Shown here in pieces: positions 1 to 11,098 of a DNA stretch of 64,000 bases. Both the position numbers and the translations under genes were made by a program. The notes under the pieces were generated by a model. That model saw nothing but the letters and a program-made list of their open reading frames with translations. It was not told the origin of the DNA and made no database searches. Numbering within the stretch: position 1 is the stretch's first letter; every line of letters begins with the position of its first letter. This DNA is from Mantis religiosa (lineage: Eukaryota; Arthropoda; Insecta; Mantodea; Mantidae): assembly GCA_030765055.1 (NCBI GenBank), contig CM060957.1:196227835-196291834 (forward strand), read 5' to 3'.

Positions 1-1960
1 CGAGCCATCTCATGCGCGATGTGGAGATAGTCCACCAGGTTCTCCACAAAGGTGGTTGCCGGCTGTTTTGCGTCCGGGGGCTTCCAAAAGCCACATCACA
101 GGGGAAGTGTAACTCTCGACCGAACATTAAGCAGGCTGGCGTCATCCCAGTGGTGTCGTGCGTTGACGAGCGGTAGGCCAGCAAGAACAGTAGCACCTTG
201 ACGTCCCAGTCTCGCTGATGGCTGTCCATGCCTTCCTCAGGTAGTCTTCTAACGTCTTGATGTATCTCTCCACGATGTCGTCCGACTGCGGGTGTTGGGG
301 TGTTGTGCGGATCTTATTAATCCTGTCCTTCTAGTGCCTCCATCAGGGTAGACTGTCACCCTGGTCACTGAGGAGCTCTAACGGCACCCCCAATCGGCAG
401 AACACTTGCTTCACGAGGCAGTCTCTAATTGTCTTTGCCTCCTGGTTCGGGACGGCATTCACCTCCGGCCACTTGGTGAAGTAGTCCACGACCACCATAC
501 CGCACTTGTTGCCTTCCTCGGACACTGGGAATAGTACAGCTATGTCGACAGCGATCTTTTCGAATGGCGCTCTGACGTTGTACTTCTGCATACGACTCCG
601 GCTCCTAGTCTGGGGGCCGCGACTCGCCGCGCAAAAATGACATTGAAGGCACCATCTCTCGAAGCCTCAGCCAGTAGTAGCGCTGTCGGAGTTTGTCGGT
701 TCTTCCGTTTGCTCCCAGGTATCCTCCTGAAGTACCGGCGTGCACTTCCTCCAAGACTTCTGGAACTTCCCCAGGCCTGTGCCATTCCCTATGGTGAGAC
801 TATGTGGCCCATAGTATTTGCTTTCCCTGCGGAAGAACTGCAACTTATTTGCGTTTAGCTTCAGGTTAGTCACCTACAGTCCCTCCTTGTGAAAGCGTTC
901 AACTTCCTGTAGTCCACGCAGAAGTGCAGCTCGTCGTTCTTCGTCACCAAGACTACCGGGGAACACAAAGGGCCATCAGACCCTTCAATCTCTCCCCTGG
1001 ATCTCATGTTTTCCAACATGTCCCGTACCGCCGAATGTTTCGCCTGCGGGACGCGTCTAGGTGGCTACTGAATAGCCCGGGTGCGTCCGGTGTTGATGTG
1101 GTGGAGCATTAGGTCCCTGCGGCCGTAGTCCCTGTCGCCTTGGTTGAAGACGCACTGGTATCGTCTGCGCGTTTTCGAACCTTCTCGAGCGTTCCAGTGA
1201 CCAGGTGTTCGGCCGTCCCCTCCAATATCCCCTCCCGCCGGGGCGCAGTTTTTGCGTCGTCTCCGGCTCCTGGATCATATCGATTGGTGTTACGCTGACC
1301 ACGGGCTCGCACATCCACAAATCCGTCTCGGCCTGGAGGTCGCGATCGGTGTCTGTTGGGTTGACTAGCCTCACCGGCGCCTCCTCTCGGCATGGCAACA
1401 ATGTCCTAGCTATACAAAGTCAGTGCACAGGTGTCTTTTGGTGCAGCATCAAGTTCTTTGACCGCTGTCTTTCAAGTCGCGCCGTCACTACCACCTCGCT
1501 TCTCGCGGGGACAACCACGTCTTCTCTCAGGACGATCCTGCAAATTCCGAGACTTTCTTTGGGTTGTTGGAGTGTCGCCTCTCTCCTTATAGCCGCAGGA
1601 GCTTCCTGCCAACGTCGACCGTCACCTCATGGCTCCTGAGGGCTTGCAGTCCCAGAATCATCTCCTCAACCACCTCCGCGACGAACAGCCACAGACGCAC
1701 GGACTCCGTGCCAGGGTCAATTGCAGCAAGGCCTCCTCTCCACGGGCAAGGTCTCGCCCAATGCCGTCACAAGCTGGTATGGTCGGCTGGGTTTCCTCGA
1801 CGGCAAACTGTTTGCCATGTCAGGTCTGATAATGGTCACGGCTGCCGTGGTGTTTACGAGCACGCAGCAGGGCTTCCCTCTCACTCAAACGTACGCAATG
1901 AGGCTGTCATCTATACGCTGGCTGACGACGCGCAGTGTCACTCAAGGTTATGGTGGTGAT
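1..1960 (-). pseudogene. Gypsy G1 pol remnant (protease linker, RT, integrase)
   Basis: Reading the minus strand from 1960 down gives pieces of a Ty3/Gypsy polyprotein in the order protease/RT linker (about 1900-1060), reverse transcriptase (about 1060-670) and integrase (about 640-1, running off the window). Seen directly: an RT segment with CVDYRKLNA near 900-930, NLKLNA near 860, and an integrase core with VVDYFTKWPEV near 480-510 that matches the better preserved copies G2 and G3. Frames change repeatedly, and the catalytic RT palm and RNase H are deleted between the RT and integrase pieces. The GC content is far above the surrounding host DNA, as in the other Gypsy copies here. It is a dead copy. 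The family assignment is firm; exact sub-boundaries are approximate. Confidence 0.85.
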
Positions 1961-2990
1961 GATGCCTAAGTGTCCCTCGCCACGACGGCCTTCAGTCATT
2001 TTCCGGTTGCTCTCCCTAGTGTGCGCAGTATCTCTCCAGGAGTCCCGGCTGTCCACACCCCCAACACGCGCCACTTGGCCTTCGCCGAACTCCCTCGGCT
2101 GGTTTTCTGGCTCCAGTGTAGTCGACGCTGCAGTAGCCGCCCCCATCCTCAATACTACCGTTAGGAGCTGACGTATTACGACGTCTCCTGTCCCATCAAC
2201 AAACGCGTATGCCGCTTTCCGGGACACAAATTCCGGTGGTAGGTCGACCAAAGCTTTGCTGGCCAGCTGTTGAATTGCCAGGTTGAACTCATGCAGCATC
2301 TCCCCTGATTGCCGCTTCTTTGATTCAGTTGGCTACGTTAGGCTACGGTCAAGTGGTTCTTCCCGAATCGGTTCTCCAGGGCAGTTTAGATGTGCTTGTG
2401 CGCCACCGCTGCCTGGACTGCATTAAGGACCTATGCGGCCCATCGCTGGAGGCTGGCTATTAGCTGTGCGGCCTCCTCCCCTGGTGACAACTTGTGCTTG
2501 GCCACTGTGTTCGAATTGGCAGAAGAGTCCGAACGTGGACGTGCCGTTATACTTCGGCGATTTGACGCGCGCAGAAGTTGTGTCGCGTCCCGGCGCGTCG
2601 ACCTTCAACCTTTCACCCATTTGCGGACAGTGTCCTCCACTTGGTGTTGGTGTCGACCTTTCCCTCCAGGTTGTTAACGCCGCTCGTCAGGTCTTCGACA
2701 CCCTCACCCAACTCCGTGACGTCCTCCTTTACGCCGGCCAACTGCTTCTGAAATTTGACGGCAAGGGCTTCGTTTGCAGCCTTCATTTCAGAAGGATTGT
2801 GATTCGTCGTCTTTAAATTCGCAGAGAAGGTGTCATTCCTTGTCTATTTTTTCAACTCGGCGGTCAGGGTTTTATTTGTGAAGTCCAATTTTGCGCGTAG
2901 GTTGCTGTTTTCCGCTTCCTTCTTCGTTGTTAGGGTGTCGTGAGCCGTGTTTAATTCTTCCCCTTTCTGTAGAATCTTATCAATGCAGCC
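1961..2990 (-). pseudogene. Gypsy G1 gag remnant
   Basis: The minus strand encodes a degraded Gag. The segment 2299-2170 aligns by eye with the capsid C-terminal part of G4 (ELAIAIEQLAS-type helix, then LPPEFVSRKAAY), followed by scraps of the zinc-knuckle and protease-proximal region. The stretch 2620-2423 matches the capsid N-terminal part (VDAPGRDTTSARVKSPKY), and 2990-2700 gives coiled-coil-type sequence as in the other copies. Frameshifts separate every piece. It lies between the 5' LTR (3024 onwards) and the pol remnant, which is the normal Gypsy order on this strand. Confidence 0.8.
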
Positions 2991-3005
2991 TCCATGGTGG
3001 TAGGT

Positions 3006-3420
3006 CGCACTCCTGACTCCAATTGTGACTTTGTGGATTTGTGAAATTAAAAGTCCAGGTTACAAACACTAACATTTGCTTTTTATTTCATAGAAACATA
3101 CTTCGTACACAGCAGTCCAGAATTACGTCACATACAAAATTCAACTTGCAAGGTCATCGACCGTAAAGTCTACTATGACAGCTGTTCACGCACACGTGTC
3201 CAAATACCGACTGACTCGTTGTGACTACTCACATCCTGGAACGTTCTCAGTCAAGACGGCTAGAACAAAGACAGCTCTCGAGAAATCCGTCTCATTTCCC
3301 CCACCGTTTCGGTGAGCTTCTATCTCCGCACTTTGATCTCGTTGCCTGCCCGCCTCAAATCAGCGACAGTACTTTCGTTGAGGTTGTCAGTAGATTAACA
3401 TTGTTCGTGCTGGCGTACTG
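3006..3420 (-). mobile_element. Gypsy G1 5' LTR and primer-binding site
   Basis: Positions 3024-3060 read, on the minus strand, as the LTR 3' end common to all Gypsy copies here (AATTTCACAAATCCACAAAG then TCACA). Next comes a primer-binding site at 3021-3006 (TGGAGTCAGGAGTGCG), a variant of TGGTGTCAGGA in G2 and G4, which fits the 3' end of a tRNA, most like tRNA-Leu. A polyadenylation-type ATGAAATAAAAAG lies upstream on the minus strand. The outer LTR edge near 3420 is a guess, because no TGTCAC start is visible before LINE J1 begins. Confidence 0.6.
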
Positions 3421-3421
3421 T

Positions 3422-5411
3422 TAGTGAATGAGGCCTTCGATAATGTTCAGATTTAGTTTTACACGTAGCTGTGGCGGCTTTGTGATTCTTCTTATAATTC
3501 TGTTTTGTAGTGTTTCTACTCTGTTTATGAGGGTTTTAACAGCTGCTACATAGAGGGGGCTACATACGTCACAATTGGTCTAATCAGAATTTCGTAAAGT
3601 GTCAGGCCATTTTAAGGTTTAGATGGTTATTTACGTTAATCAACGGAGAAAGTCTGCTTATTCGAATATTTGCTTTTGCTCTGAGGACATTTATGTGCTT
3701 TTCCATAAGAGACCTTGATCCGTTGTGACATCTAAGTAGGTGACTCGGTATTTCCATTCAATTCTTTCGTCACTGTATGAGAATGGCGTCTGTGCATGCC
3801 TAGGATTCCTATGTTGTAGTCTGTGCGTGAAATTTATTGATTGGTATCTGTTGGAGTTTAATTTGCCATTTCTTGAACCAGGGTTCCAATTCGTTTCGCG
3901 CGTCCTGCTGTCAAAAATGAATTATGCGAGGTTTAGTGGACTGTACCACTTGTGCTGCGTCATCGGTGTAGATGTACTTATCGGTTTATGTCACTGACTT
4001 ATCAATAATGTATAGTTTGAATAGCGCCGTTCCGAGCAAACTTCCTTGAGAGACTGCGGTCCTAATTGACCTGAGAGGTGACCATTCCTCCACCGTTACT
4101 CGGAACTAACGTGCGCTGAAGTGGTCTTTGATTAGGACAATTATCTATCGCTTCAGGTATTTCTTGGATTTCAGTTTGTGAATGAGGTCTACGTGCCACA
4201 TTTTATCGAGCGCATTCGACATACAAAAGAGATATGCATTAGAGATTAAGAGATTTGCTCTGTTAGGTGCACAAACTGTGGAGTTCTGGGATAGTACCTG
4301 TTTTGTAATGTAGGAGTTTATCCTTTTTAGGAAATGTTTTCCAATAAATTTCATAGAGTGTTTAATAGGTTAGTGTACGTGCAGTTAGCTACTGTAGCGA
4401 GGTTACTGTGTGGCTGTGGAACCATTACTAAGTTTGGTTCTGTCCACTGAGGCAGCAATCTGACGTTATCTAATATGAAGTTGTATATTTTCGTTAGGAA
4501 CCTCAGTGCCCCAAATGGAAGATATTTTAGGACTATGCTGGATATGTTATCGGGGCCTCTCTTTTTCCCAGGTGGTTAATAATCCAAGTAATTTCTCCTG
4601 CATTTGTTTTTCTCATTTTATTGTGTGTACAGTAAACTTCTTCATTAGTTTCTTGTTTAATAGTTCAGATGTCTACCCGACTCGCTGGTTCCTCTGTGGG
4701 GTGTAGCGTGAGTGTTTTCTAATGTTTGTCATAACATCTATGCTTTGGACCGGGATGTTTCAGCGATCATGTTGTCATTTATAAGTGGAGGTATGTTGCT
4801 ACTTGCCAAACAAAATGTAAGTTCGTATTTAGTCATTCAAGGGTTTGGTTCTATTCCTTTGTTACATATTCCCTATTTGTTACTGATACTGTTGCTCTGA
4901 CGTCTAAATTGTCCTCCTGGGGAGTTGGGGGTTTCGCTGTTTGCTATTTTCGTCCTAGGCGATGTCATTATTGGTATAAGTTTTCGATGTCCGTGGGATA
5001 TTGGGCATTTAGCGTCGGTTTACACTTAAAAGTGATCCCTACTTTGTTCTAGTTCTAGTTTATTATGTTCTTCGGCGGTTTATTTCCATTTCCTGTAGGT
5101 ATTGTTCTACTATGCTTTGTAAGTCTTCCCAGTTAACAATATAATAGTTCAGAGTATTTAAATTGTAGGGCAGCACCGGTTGATGGTCCGAATTGACGTC
5201 ATGAAATATAGTATATTCGATGTTGAAGGGAATGTTTTTGACAATAACTAAGTCTAACCCGTGATTGTTAACTTGCGGAATGTGAGTGAGTTCTTCTGGC
5301 CAGCAACTGAGTTAACTGATAGTTTATATAATTCAAAATGTTCGTCCCTTGAGGGTTGGGATTAGTGCTGTGACATTTATAATGCTTAGAGTTATAATCC
5401 CCCGCCGTTAT
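3422..5411 (-). mobile_element. LINE J1 (Jockey-like), RT and endonuclease part
   Basis: The minus strand carries a degraded Jockey-type non-LTR ORF2. From 5' (high coordinates): the endonuclease piece with AGDYNSKHYKCHS (5410-5370) and a later HDVNSDHQP box near 5200; RT with a LDKMWHVDLIHKL box (about 4210-4150); SQGSLLG near 4040; a YTDDAAQVVQ box near 3970 (the usual YADD/FADD altered to TDD); and the thumb segment LTLYEILIRPIVTYVAPS near 3600-3540. Several frameshifts and stops occur. The endonuclease is interrupted at 5411 by LINE J2 and resumes at 9288. It ends against the Gypsy G1 LTR near 3422. Confidence 0.8.
5400..5411. repeat. Target-site duplication, left copy (J2 in J1)
   Basis: CCCCGCCGTTAT here and CCCCGTCGTTAT at 9288-9299 flank LINE J2, with one mismatch in 12. 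On the minus strand both copies sit in the same codon frame of the J1 endonuclease, so dropping J2 and one copy leaves J1 continuous. This is the signature of target-primed insertion. Confidence 0.8.
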
Positions 5412-5790
5412 CGGACACTCACTACGGGACACTTCTCTTCGAGACATCGGAGAGACAACACCTACAAGGGAGCACCATAGCAAGGCCATAGCAGCCCTTT
5501 TCAGGGCTTGGCTCTTGCCTACCAGCGACCTTCGGAGGTATCATCAGTGTCAACAGCTAGCTGCAGCTTTTTGGACAGCATCGAGCCTGCGAGCCCACAG
5601 AAGCAGCAACAGTAGACAGCACTGTGATTGGGTAGGATAGCAAGGCCGAAGCCAACAGTCCTTTGGACTGGTAGCTCAGGCGCCCTTAGGGGTAGGTCCT
5701 CTGCTATCCGCGCTCATAGTGCCCTAGACGTGCTCTTTCATCATCTTCTTCTTATTATTTCCTCTTATCTATTCTTCATTTCATTCTATC

Positions 5791-7190
5791 ATGCTACAAT
5801 CCCCAAACCCGGCATGTGGTCCCAAGACTCCCACAACAAACCCCGTCTTCTACTACCTGAATGGAGGTGATCTGCGCAACTTATTGGGCAAATCTTTAAT
5901 ATGCAACCCAACACAACCATTGGCCAGTGACGTGCACGCTCTTCTGCTCCAAGAACTGGACGCCAGGAATCTATACTTGAACAAGGCAGACGAAACTGTG
6001 CAGTCATATGTGGGGAAAAGTGAAACTATCGCCATCGCACAGTTTCAAATATATATGGCACACCGCAACCGCGTCAGCGCCATCACGGAAATGCTGCGCA
6101 AGCATATGAAGACGATACACTCGGCATCTTGGCACAACGTTACCAAACGTTCTGCCAGATCTTCTGAGCCAACCCCCTCCACCAGTGGCACCACCATCTC
6201 GAACACCTACGCTGTTCTCACCTCAGAGGAGCCCAAAAGTATTACGCCTGCAGCCCACTCAAAGCGGCGTAAATGCAGCAGCATCAGCACAGACTCAGAT
6301 GCAGCTATGGAGGAAGATGCCACGTCACCGTGAAGGACGTTCCCTCTTTCGTCACAGAGGAAGAGGTTAAGTCACACCTCCACAGCAAAGGCTTCACCGG
6401 CACACGTGTCGCCCAGTTGACTACCAGGGGCCCAAATCCTCAGTCGCTGCCTCACTTCAGGGTAGCCTTGCAGAAGACAGCCAACGTCAGGGACATCTAC
6501 AAGGAGACATTGATGTACCATGCTACAGTGCGGGTAGAGCCCTACCGCCCACCACCACGCCCTCAGTAGTGTACGAATTGCCAGCAGTTCACACACAACG
6601 CTGCTGGCTGCCTACTTCAACCTGTCTGCACCTTCTGCGGTACCTCTGGTCATAAGCGTGCAAACTGCACTCAACTGGGTATCCCTGGTGCAAAACCCCG
6701 TTGCTACAACTGTGGAGATGCCCACTCATGCAAATACGCCAAGTGTCCTGTGTGGCAGGAGGCGCGACTTGAGCTACTGACCTCCAAGAATGGGCAGATG
6801 TCCAAGCATAATGCTAGACTTAGAGTGCCTCACAATGCCGAGCTACCACGCGAAGCCTTCACTGGTGCTCGATACCCTGGTCTCCCTCCAAGACAGCCCA
6901 TAAAATATCCCAGCTACGCAGCTGCGGTCACCAACTTTCCTGATGCTGAGCAGCCGTCTGCTACTGCTCCCCCAACAAAACAGCACCCAACAATAACGCC
7001 AACAGCATCAGCTCCCAACCAGGCTCCACGGACCCAACCATCTTCTCGGCAGGCCTCCACTGTCAAGACCATAGACCATAGCCATAGCCATTGTCAAGCA
7101 CATCCGACATCACCCCTATCTCTATTCCCTACCGGAATTATCATCAGACCACTATCCTCTTCTACTACTCTTCCAATCCCGAACTACTCT
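5791..7190 (+). pseudogene. J2 ORF1, Gag-like RNA-binding protein (broken)
   Basis: The ATG at 5791 opens 180 codons in frame. The frame shifts near 6290-6330, continues to a TAG at 6567-6569, and then reads on in the same frame through the nucleic-acid-binding part. Three retroviral-type zinc knuckles are visible at about 6570-6740: CTNCQQFTHNAAGC, CTFCGTSGHKRANC and a shorter CYNCGDAH...C. Downstream is a Pro/Thr/Ser/Gln-rich tail (SYAAAVTNFPDAEQ at about 6910). This is the usual Jockey ORF1 plan (esterase-less Gag with an RRM-like region, then knuckles). By analogy with the family it would coat the element RNA. One frameshift and one nonsense codon make it inactive. Confidence 0.85.
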
Positions 7191-7256
7191 CTAGGCCAAA
7201 CGCCTTATTCCCAGCCCTCGCCGCACCAACTGGCAGGCATATACCAAGTACATGGC

Positions 7257-9073
7257 TGCCCAACCCATGGTCTTGGCTCCGTGCTCAACTACTGCAGACG
7301 CCGATGCACTCGTCTGCCAGATAACAACAATCACCACGGCAATCAAACATTCAACACCCTCTGCCCGTGCACACACTCAAACGGCTCGCAAGCTCCCACG
7401 AGATCTAAGGGAACTCATCGCAGCAAAAAACATGGCCAGACGCAGAACTCAACATAATGGTTCCCCCAATGACAGACGGACCTACAATCAACTCTGTCAC
7501 CGCCTCAAACTTGAACTGGCAGAACACCTCAATGAGGATTGGGAAACCCGCCTTGCGTCCCTCAACACAGAGGACCAATCCCTCTGGCGACTATCCAAAG
7601 CCCTGCTGCGCCTTCCCACTCAGGATAAGCCCCTACGTCAAGGATCCATCCTTGCGCAATCAGTCCGTGAGAAAGTAGAACTAATGGGTACATATCTAGA
7701 AAGCACCTTCCACCCTGCTGCCACCTGCAATCAAGATCATGTGCAGCTGGTTACAACTGAGTTCACCAACTTCCTGTGCAGACCATTGGACCCTACTGAT
7801 ATTCCACAGACATCTTTAGTGGAGGTCACATCACTTCTCTCCTCTGTGCCACCATACAAATCTATGGGCTATGACAACATCCCGTATGCTGCACTTAAAG
7901 CCCTTCCACACAACTGGCAGGAGCTCCTCGTCCACCTCTTGAATGGACTACTCTGTTTGGCATACTTTCCCAGAGCCTGGAGGCACGCCAAAATTATCAC
8001 GCTCCCTAAACCTGGGAAAGATACTTCCAAGCCGGAAGGACATCGTCCCATCAGCTTGCTGCCCACCATGAGTAAGCTGTTCGAGAACGTCATCCAAGCC
8101 AGGCTTCAACAAACCCTCTCTGCCCAGTCAATACTTCGACAGCAGCAATTTGGTTTTCGCCAGCAACTTTCCCCGGTACATCAACTCCTTCGTCTGGTGG
8201 ACGAAATCATCAAGGGGTTTAACAACCGTAACTTTGTTGTTGCCTTATTCCTAGACCTCAATCGTGCCTTCGACTCCGGGCCCTCTGCTTTTCCTCATTT
8301 ACATCAACACCTTGCCCTCCTATCAAGGCTGTGCGCTGTACCAGTTTGCTGACGATACCACCATAACCACCGCCTCCACACATCATCAGGTAGCTGTAGA
8401 TAGACTACAACGATACGCAGATAACCTCACACCATGGTTCAATACTTGGCGCCTAACTGTGAACTCTATCAAGTCACAGGCTATCAGCTTCACAAGGCGC
8501 TTGGAGGCTGATGTTCCTGAGCTTCGTATTGCTGGTGGGTCTGTCCACTGGTCCAACACAGTCAAATATCTTGGCGTCACACTGGACCAGAAACTCACCT
8601 GGAAGGCCCACATCGACACCGTATACAGCAAGGTTGCTCGCAAGATGGCTCTTCTCTACCCCTTATGCCACCGAAACTCTGCCATGCCACTTTCCAACAA
8701 ACTACTTCACTATAGACAAGTTCTCGTTTTGTCCTCACCTATGCCTGTCCAGTCTGGGCCACTGCCCCAAAATCTCACATTTACCACCTCCAAACTCTTC
8801 AGAACCGCTTCCTTCGTACCGCTGTCGATGCCGACTGGTACATTCCTAACATCAACATCCATCGTGACCTTTTGTTTTCCACTCCTCACAGACTACATGC
8901 TCTCCCTTTCACAAACATTTTTGACTCTCTCCCACATAACTGCAGCACCTTCATCCGCGGCCTCGGGGAGTACGATATTGACCCCGGGAAGCGTTACAAG
9001 CATCCCAGGCTCCTTCTACATTGACCCTAAATATCATCCCCTGAAAGCAATAAATAGCTCATCATCTCTCTAA
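7257..9073 (+). pseudogene. J2 ORF2 remnant, Jockey reverse transcriptase
   Basis: ORF 7252-8352 contains the endonuclease-RT linker and the RT fingers: PYKSMGYDNIPYAALK (7852-7900), HRPISLLPTMSKLFE (8041-8085), QQFGFRQQLSP (8144-8175) and FLDLNRAFDS (8250-8278). Directly after AFDS the sequence jumps, with a frame change, to GPLLFLIYIN (8279-8310), so RT motifs A(end)-B are deleted. The second frame (8264-9073) keeps the catalytic FADDTT box (8347-8364) and the thumb motif VKYLGVTLDQKLTWK (8563-8607). The apurinic endonuclease is gone. There is no RNase H, as is common for Jockey. The element is clearly non-functional. Confidence 0.88.
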
Positions 9074-9287
9074 CTTATCATCATATCTCCAATTTCTTCT
9101 ACAACTTCTCATAAACTCAACCCCTACTCTAAAATCCCTACCACAATGCCACCGTCTACCACCGTCTTTACTTCAAAATTCATTTTTCAACCAGTAAAGG
9201 ACCTAGTCCTGGAATGGTATCTGTCGGAAGGCCCCACTACCTTTGGTGGGATCCCCTTCCAACGACAATTTCGCTCGTCTCGTCTCT

Positions 9288-9478
9288 CCCCGTCGTTATT
9301 TGACCTAACTGCATGATTTTTTCTGAACGTCACCTGTCAATGTCTGCGGGTGGTTTGTATATTGCTACTTGTGTGAGTTCTGTACTAAAAGTGTTAATTT
9401 TAACCGTTATCACCTCTAGACGTTTTAATTCCGGAATGTGTACTTGTTGATGACGATTATTCGATCTATCTCATTAAA
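9288..9478 (-). mobile_element. LINE J1, endonuclease part upstream of J2
   Basis: The minus strand gives VHIPELKRLEVITVKI, TQVAIYKPPADID and then QITTG, the segment that immediately precedes AGDYNSKH on the other side of J2. The TSD (9288-9299) sits at the junction. J1 ends near 9478, where the reading changes to an RTE-like endonuclease. Confidence 0.7.
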
Positions 9479-9665
9479 TCTTCACCTTCACTTGTTCCAT
9501 ATACGCCTAATACTGTTATTATGTTTCCAAAATATCTATGTTCATTTTAATTACATTTTCATTTATTGGTTCTCAGTTTCTGAATAGTCTTCTAAATTTA
9601 TTCTTTATCAATATGGATAGTCCCCTTGAAGCACGTTTATACTTTGGCACTCCGCTATAGAAGTG
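9479..9665 (-). mobile_element. RTE-like LINE endonuclease fragment
   Basis: The minus strand reads GVPKYKRASRGLSILIKNK, then PINENVIKMNIDIFGN and ITVLGVYGTSEGED. This resembles the endonuclease of RTE-type LINEs (annotated in many insects as craniofacial development protein 2-like). It is about 60 residues long with one stop, with mariner sequence on one side and J1 on the other. It is a short scrap and the clade is inferred. Confidence 0.5.
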
Positions 9666-10095
9666 TGTACACGAGATGCGTTAAAAATATCGCGAATTTT
9701 GGATTTTTTGCAAAAGTATTTATTCATGAAATCTAATTTGTCCCCTTTAAATTAACCCCCACCAGATATACATTTGTGCCAACGTATTTGATAATCCTCG
9801 TACCTCTTTAATAATATTTTTTGTGATCCTGTTCATCTCCTCATTCGATGACTTCTTTATCTCCTCAAGCGTGGCAGAGCGTCGTCATTTCATGGGCCTC
9901 TTCAGATTTGGAAACTGAAAATGTCACAGGACGATGGATCTGGCAAGTACGTTGGCTGCGGCATCATAAGTCTGTTGTTTTTTGGCCAAAAATTCGCAAT
10001 TCACAATTAACGATGTCTGAGCCGGGACGTTATCATGGTACAGAACTCAATATTTGTTCTTCCACAAATCTGGGCAGTTCTGGCAGACTGCGTCG
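9666..10095 (-). mobile_element. mariner transposase C-terminal fragment
   Basis: The minus strand from about 10090 reads LWKNKY, then YHDNVPAQTSLIV (the HDNAPAH-type catalytic box) and FLAKKQQ. A frame change follows to MPQPTYLPDPSSCDIFSF, which matches the mariner box PYSPDLAPCDFFLF that carries the last catalytic Asp. Next come RRSATLEEIKKSSNEE and WHKCI-type remnants near 9780. This is the C-terminal half of a SETMAR-like mariner transposase with at least two frame changes. No terminal inverted repeats were seen. Confidence 0.72.
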
Positions 10096-10796
10096 CGATA
10101 TTCCGCGGGACGACTCAAGACTTTAGCCATCCCAACCATTGTGACTGGGTAAGGCGCATACTGAGAAATCAGGTGTCCGGTCCTCTTGAGTTGCAAGCTG
10201 TTTTGCACCCGCTGCCTAGAGGTAAGGACACCCTTAGGGTGGTTGATCTGCACTGCACCTTCGGGTGCAGGGCCGTTGGTGTACCTGCCCATACCTTTCC
10301 ATAGTTAGTTAACATCCATCAATTCTTCGACATGGCAGAAGCCATTCATTCTACCTCGACCCATATAGGGTTTGATGAACCGGCCAACCCAGGCAAACAG
10401 AACAACCCAGAACAGCGCACTGCGCATGATCTACGATACCGGGCGTAGATTCCCGTTCCACATCCTTCATACCTACTCCGGGGTCCCGTACATAGTGGAC
10501 GTGGTGCGGGAGAGATCTACCTAAACACTTCCTTTCCCTCTAGCCTGTTAAGCGGACTGCGCTCAGATGCCTCCCAGGCAGGCGGAAGAGCGCAGCCAGC
10601 ACTGGGCGCACAAAGCCCCACGGGGCTACAGCGCGCATAAGGCTAGTTATACCACTGCCGAAGACAACCGCCTGAGACAAAAGATGACTCTTTTATACCG
10701 CCCAGATAAAGACGCAATAAGCGGCTACGTGCTGAGCAGCAAACACTCCGTCCAGGTAAACCTGGGTGATCCGACTCTTCTGCTGGTCTGCTGCAG
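10096..10796. other. GC-rich unclassified segment upstream of Gypsy G2
   Basis: About 700 bp noticeably richer in GC than host DNA, ending exactly where homology to the G2 3' LTR begins. It contains a perfect 7-bp hairpin with a TTCG loop at 10253-10270 and a TATA-like TTTTATACC at 10690-10699. No convincing coding frame was found; the 82-codon frame at 10567-10815 shows no recognised motif. It could be the 5' part of a divergent LTR (U3) or another element. Confidence 0.35.
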
Positions 10797-11054
10797 TGAG
10801 TTCAGTTCCTGGTGAGCAGCCGTGAGGAGCGCCGAGTGAGGAACGGACCGGAAGATTGTGTACGAGCATCGGAGGAATTGTGCGTAATTGCTAGTGCAGA
10901 GTGGACCTGTGACAGACGAACTGGTGTATTGTAATTGTGTTGGCTACGTAATTCTGTGTAATCGGCAAGCGTTCCAACTTTAATTCGATGGAAATAAAGA
11001 ACATTTTGAGTCTGTGGAATTAGACTTTTAATTTCACGAACCCACAAAGACACA
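10797..11054 (+). mobile_element. Gypsy G2 5' LTR, right part only
   Basis: From about 10797 the sequence runs parallel to the G2 3' LTR (15713-15966): GAGCAGCCGTGAGGAGCGCC, an AATAAAGAAC polyadenylation-type signal near 10993, AATTTCACGAACCCACAAAG and a terminal ACACA. The U3 part and TGTCAC start present in the 3' LTR are absent, so this LTR is truncated or has a replaced U3. Confidence 0.8.
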
Positions 11055-11056
11055 AT

Positions 11057-11072
11057 TGGTGTCAGGAATGGG
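11057..11072 (+). promoter_or_regulatory. Gypsy G2 primer-binding site
   Basis: TGGTGTCAGGAATGGG starts two bases after the LTR end. It is the complement of a tRNA 3' end (TGG = CCA), most like tRNA-Leu. The same site with small changes follows the LTRs of G4 (45312) and G1 (3021). Confidence 0.7.
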
Positions 11073-11098
11073 TTGAAACGTCACCGAACATTACAGCC

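Larger units (their letters stand above)
5412..9287 (+). mobile_element. LINE J2 (Jockey clade), internally deleted
   Basis: This is an almost full-length-looking Jockey-type non-LTR element on the plus strand. It has a 5' UTR (5412-5790), a Gag-like ORF1 with three zinc knuckles (5791 to about 7130), a remnant of ORF2 (about 7200-9073) and a 3' UTR ending in a CGTCT-rich tail (9272-9287) rather than poly(A). It is bounded by a 12-bp TSD. Large parts are missing: most of the endonuclease between about 7130 and 7200, and RT motifs A-B at about 8275. It is therefore non-autonomous. It is inserted head-to-head into the endonuclease of LINE J1. Confidence 0.85.

Noticed and set aside
10567..10815. 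82-codon open frame in the GC-rich segment
   Set aside because: No domain or motif is visible; it runs into the LTR, and GC-rich DNA gives such frames by chance.
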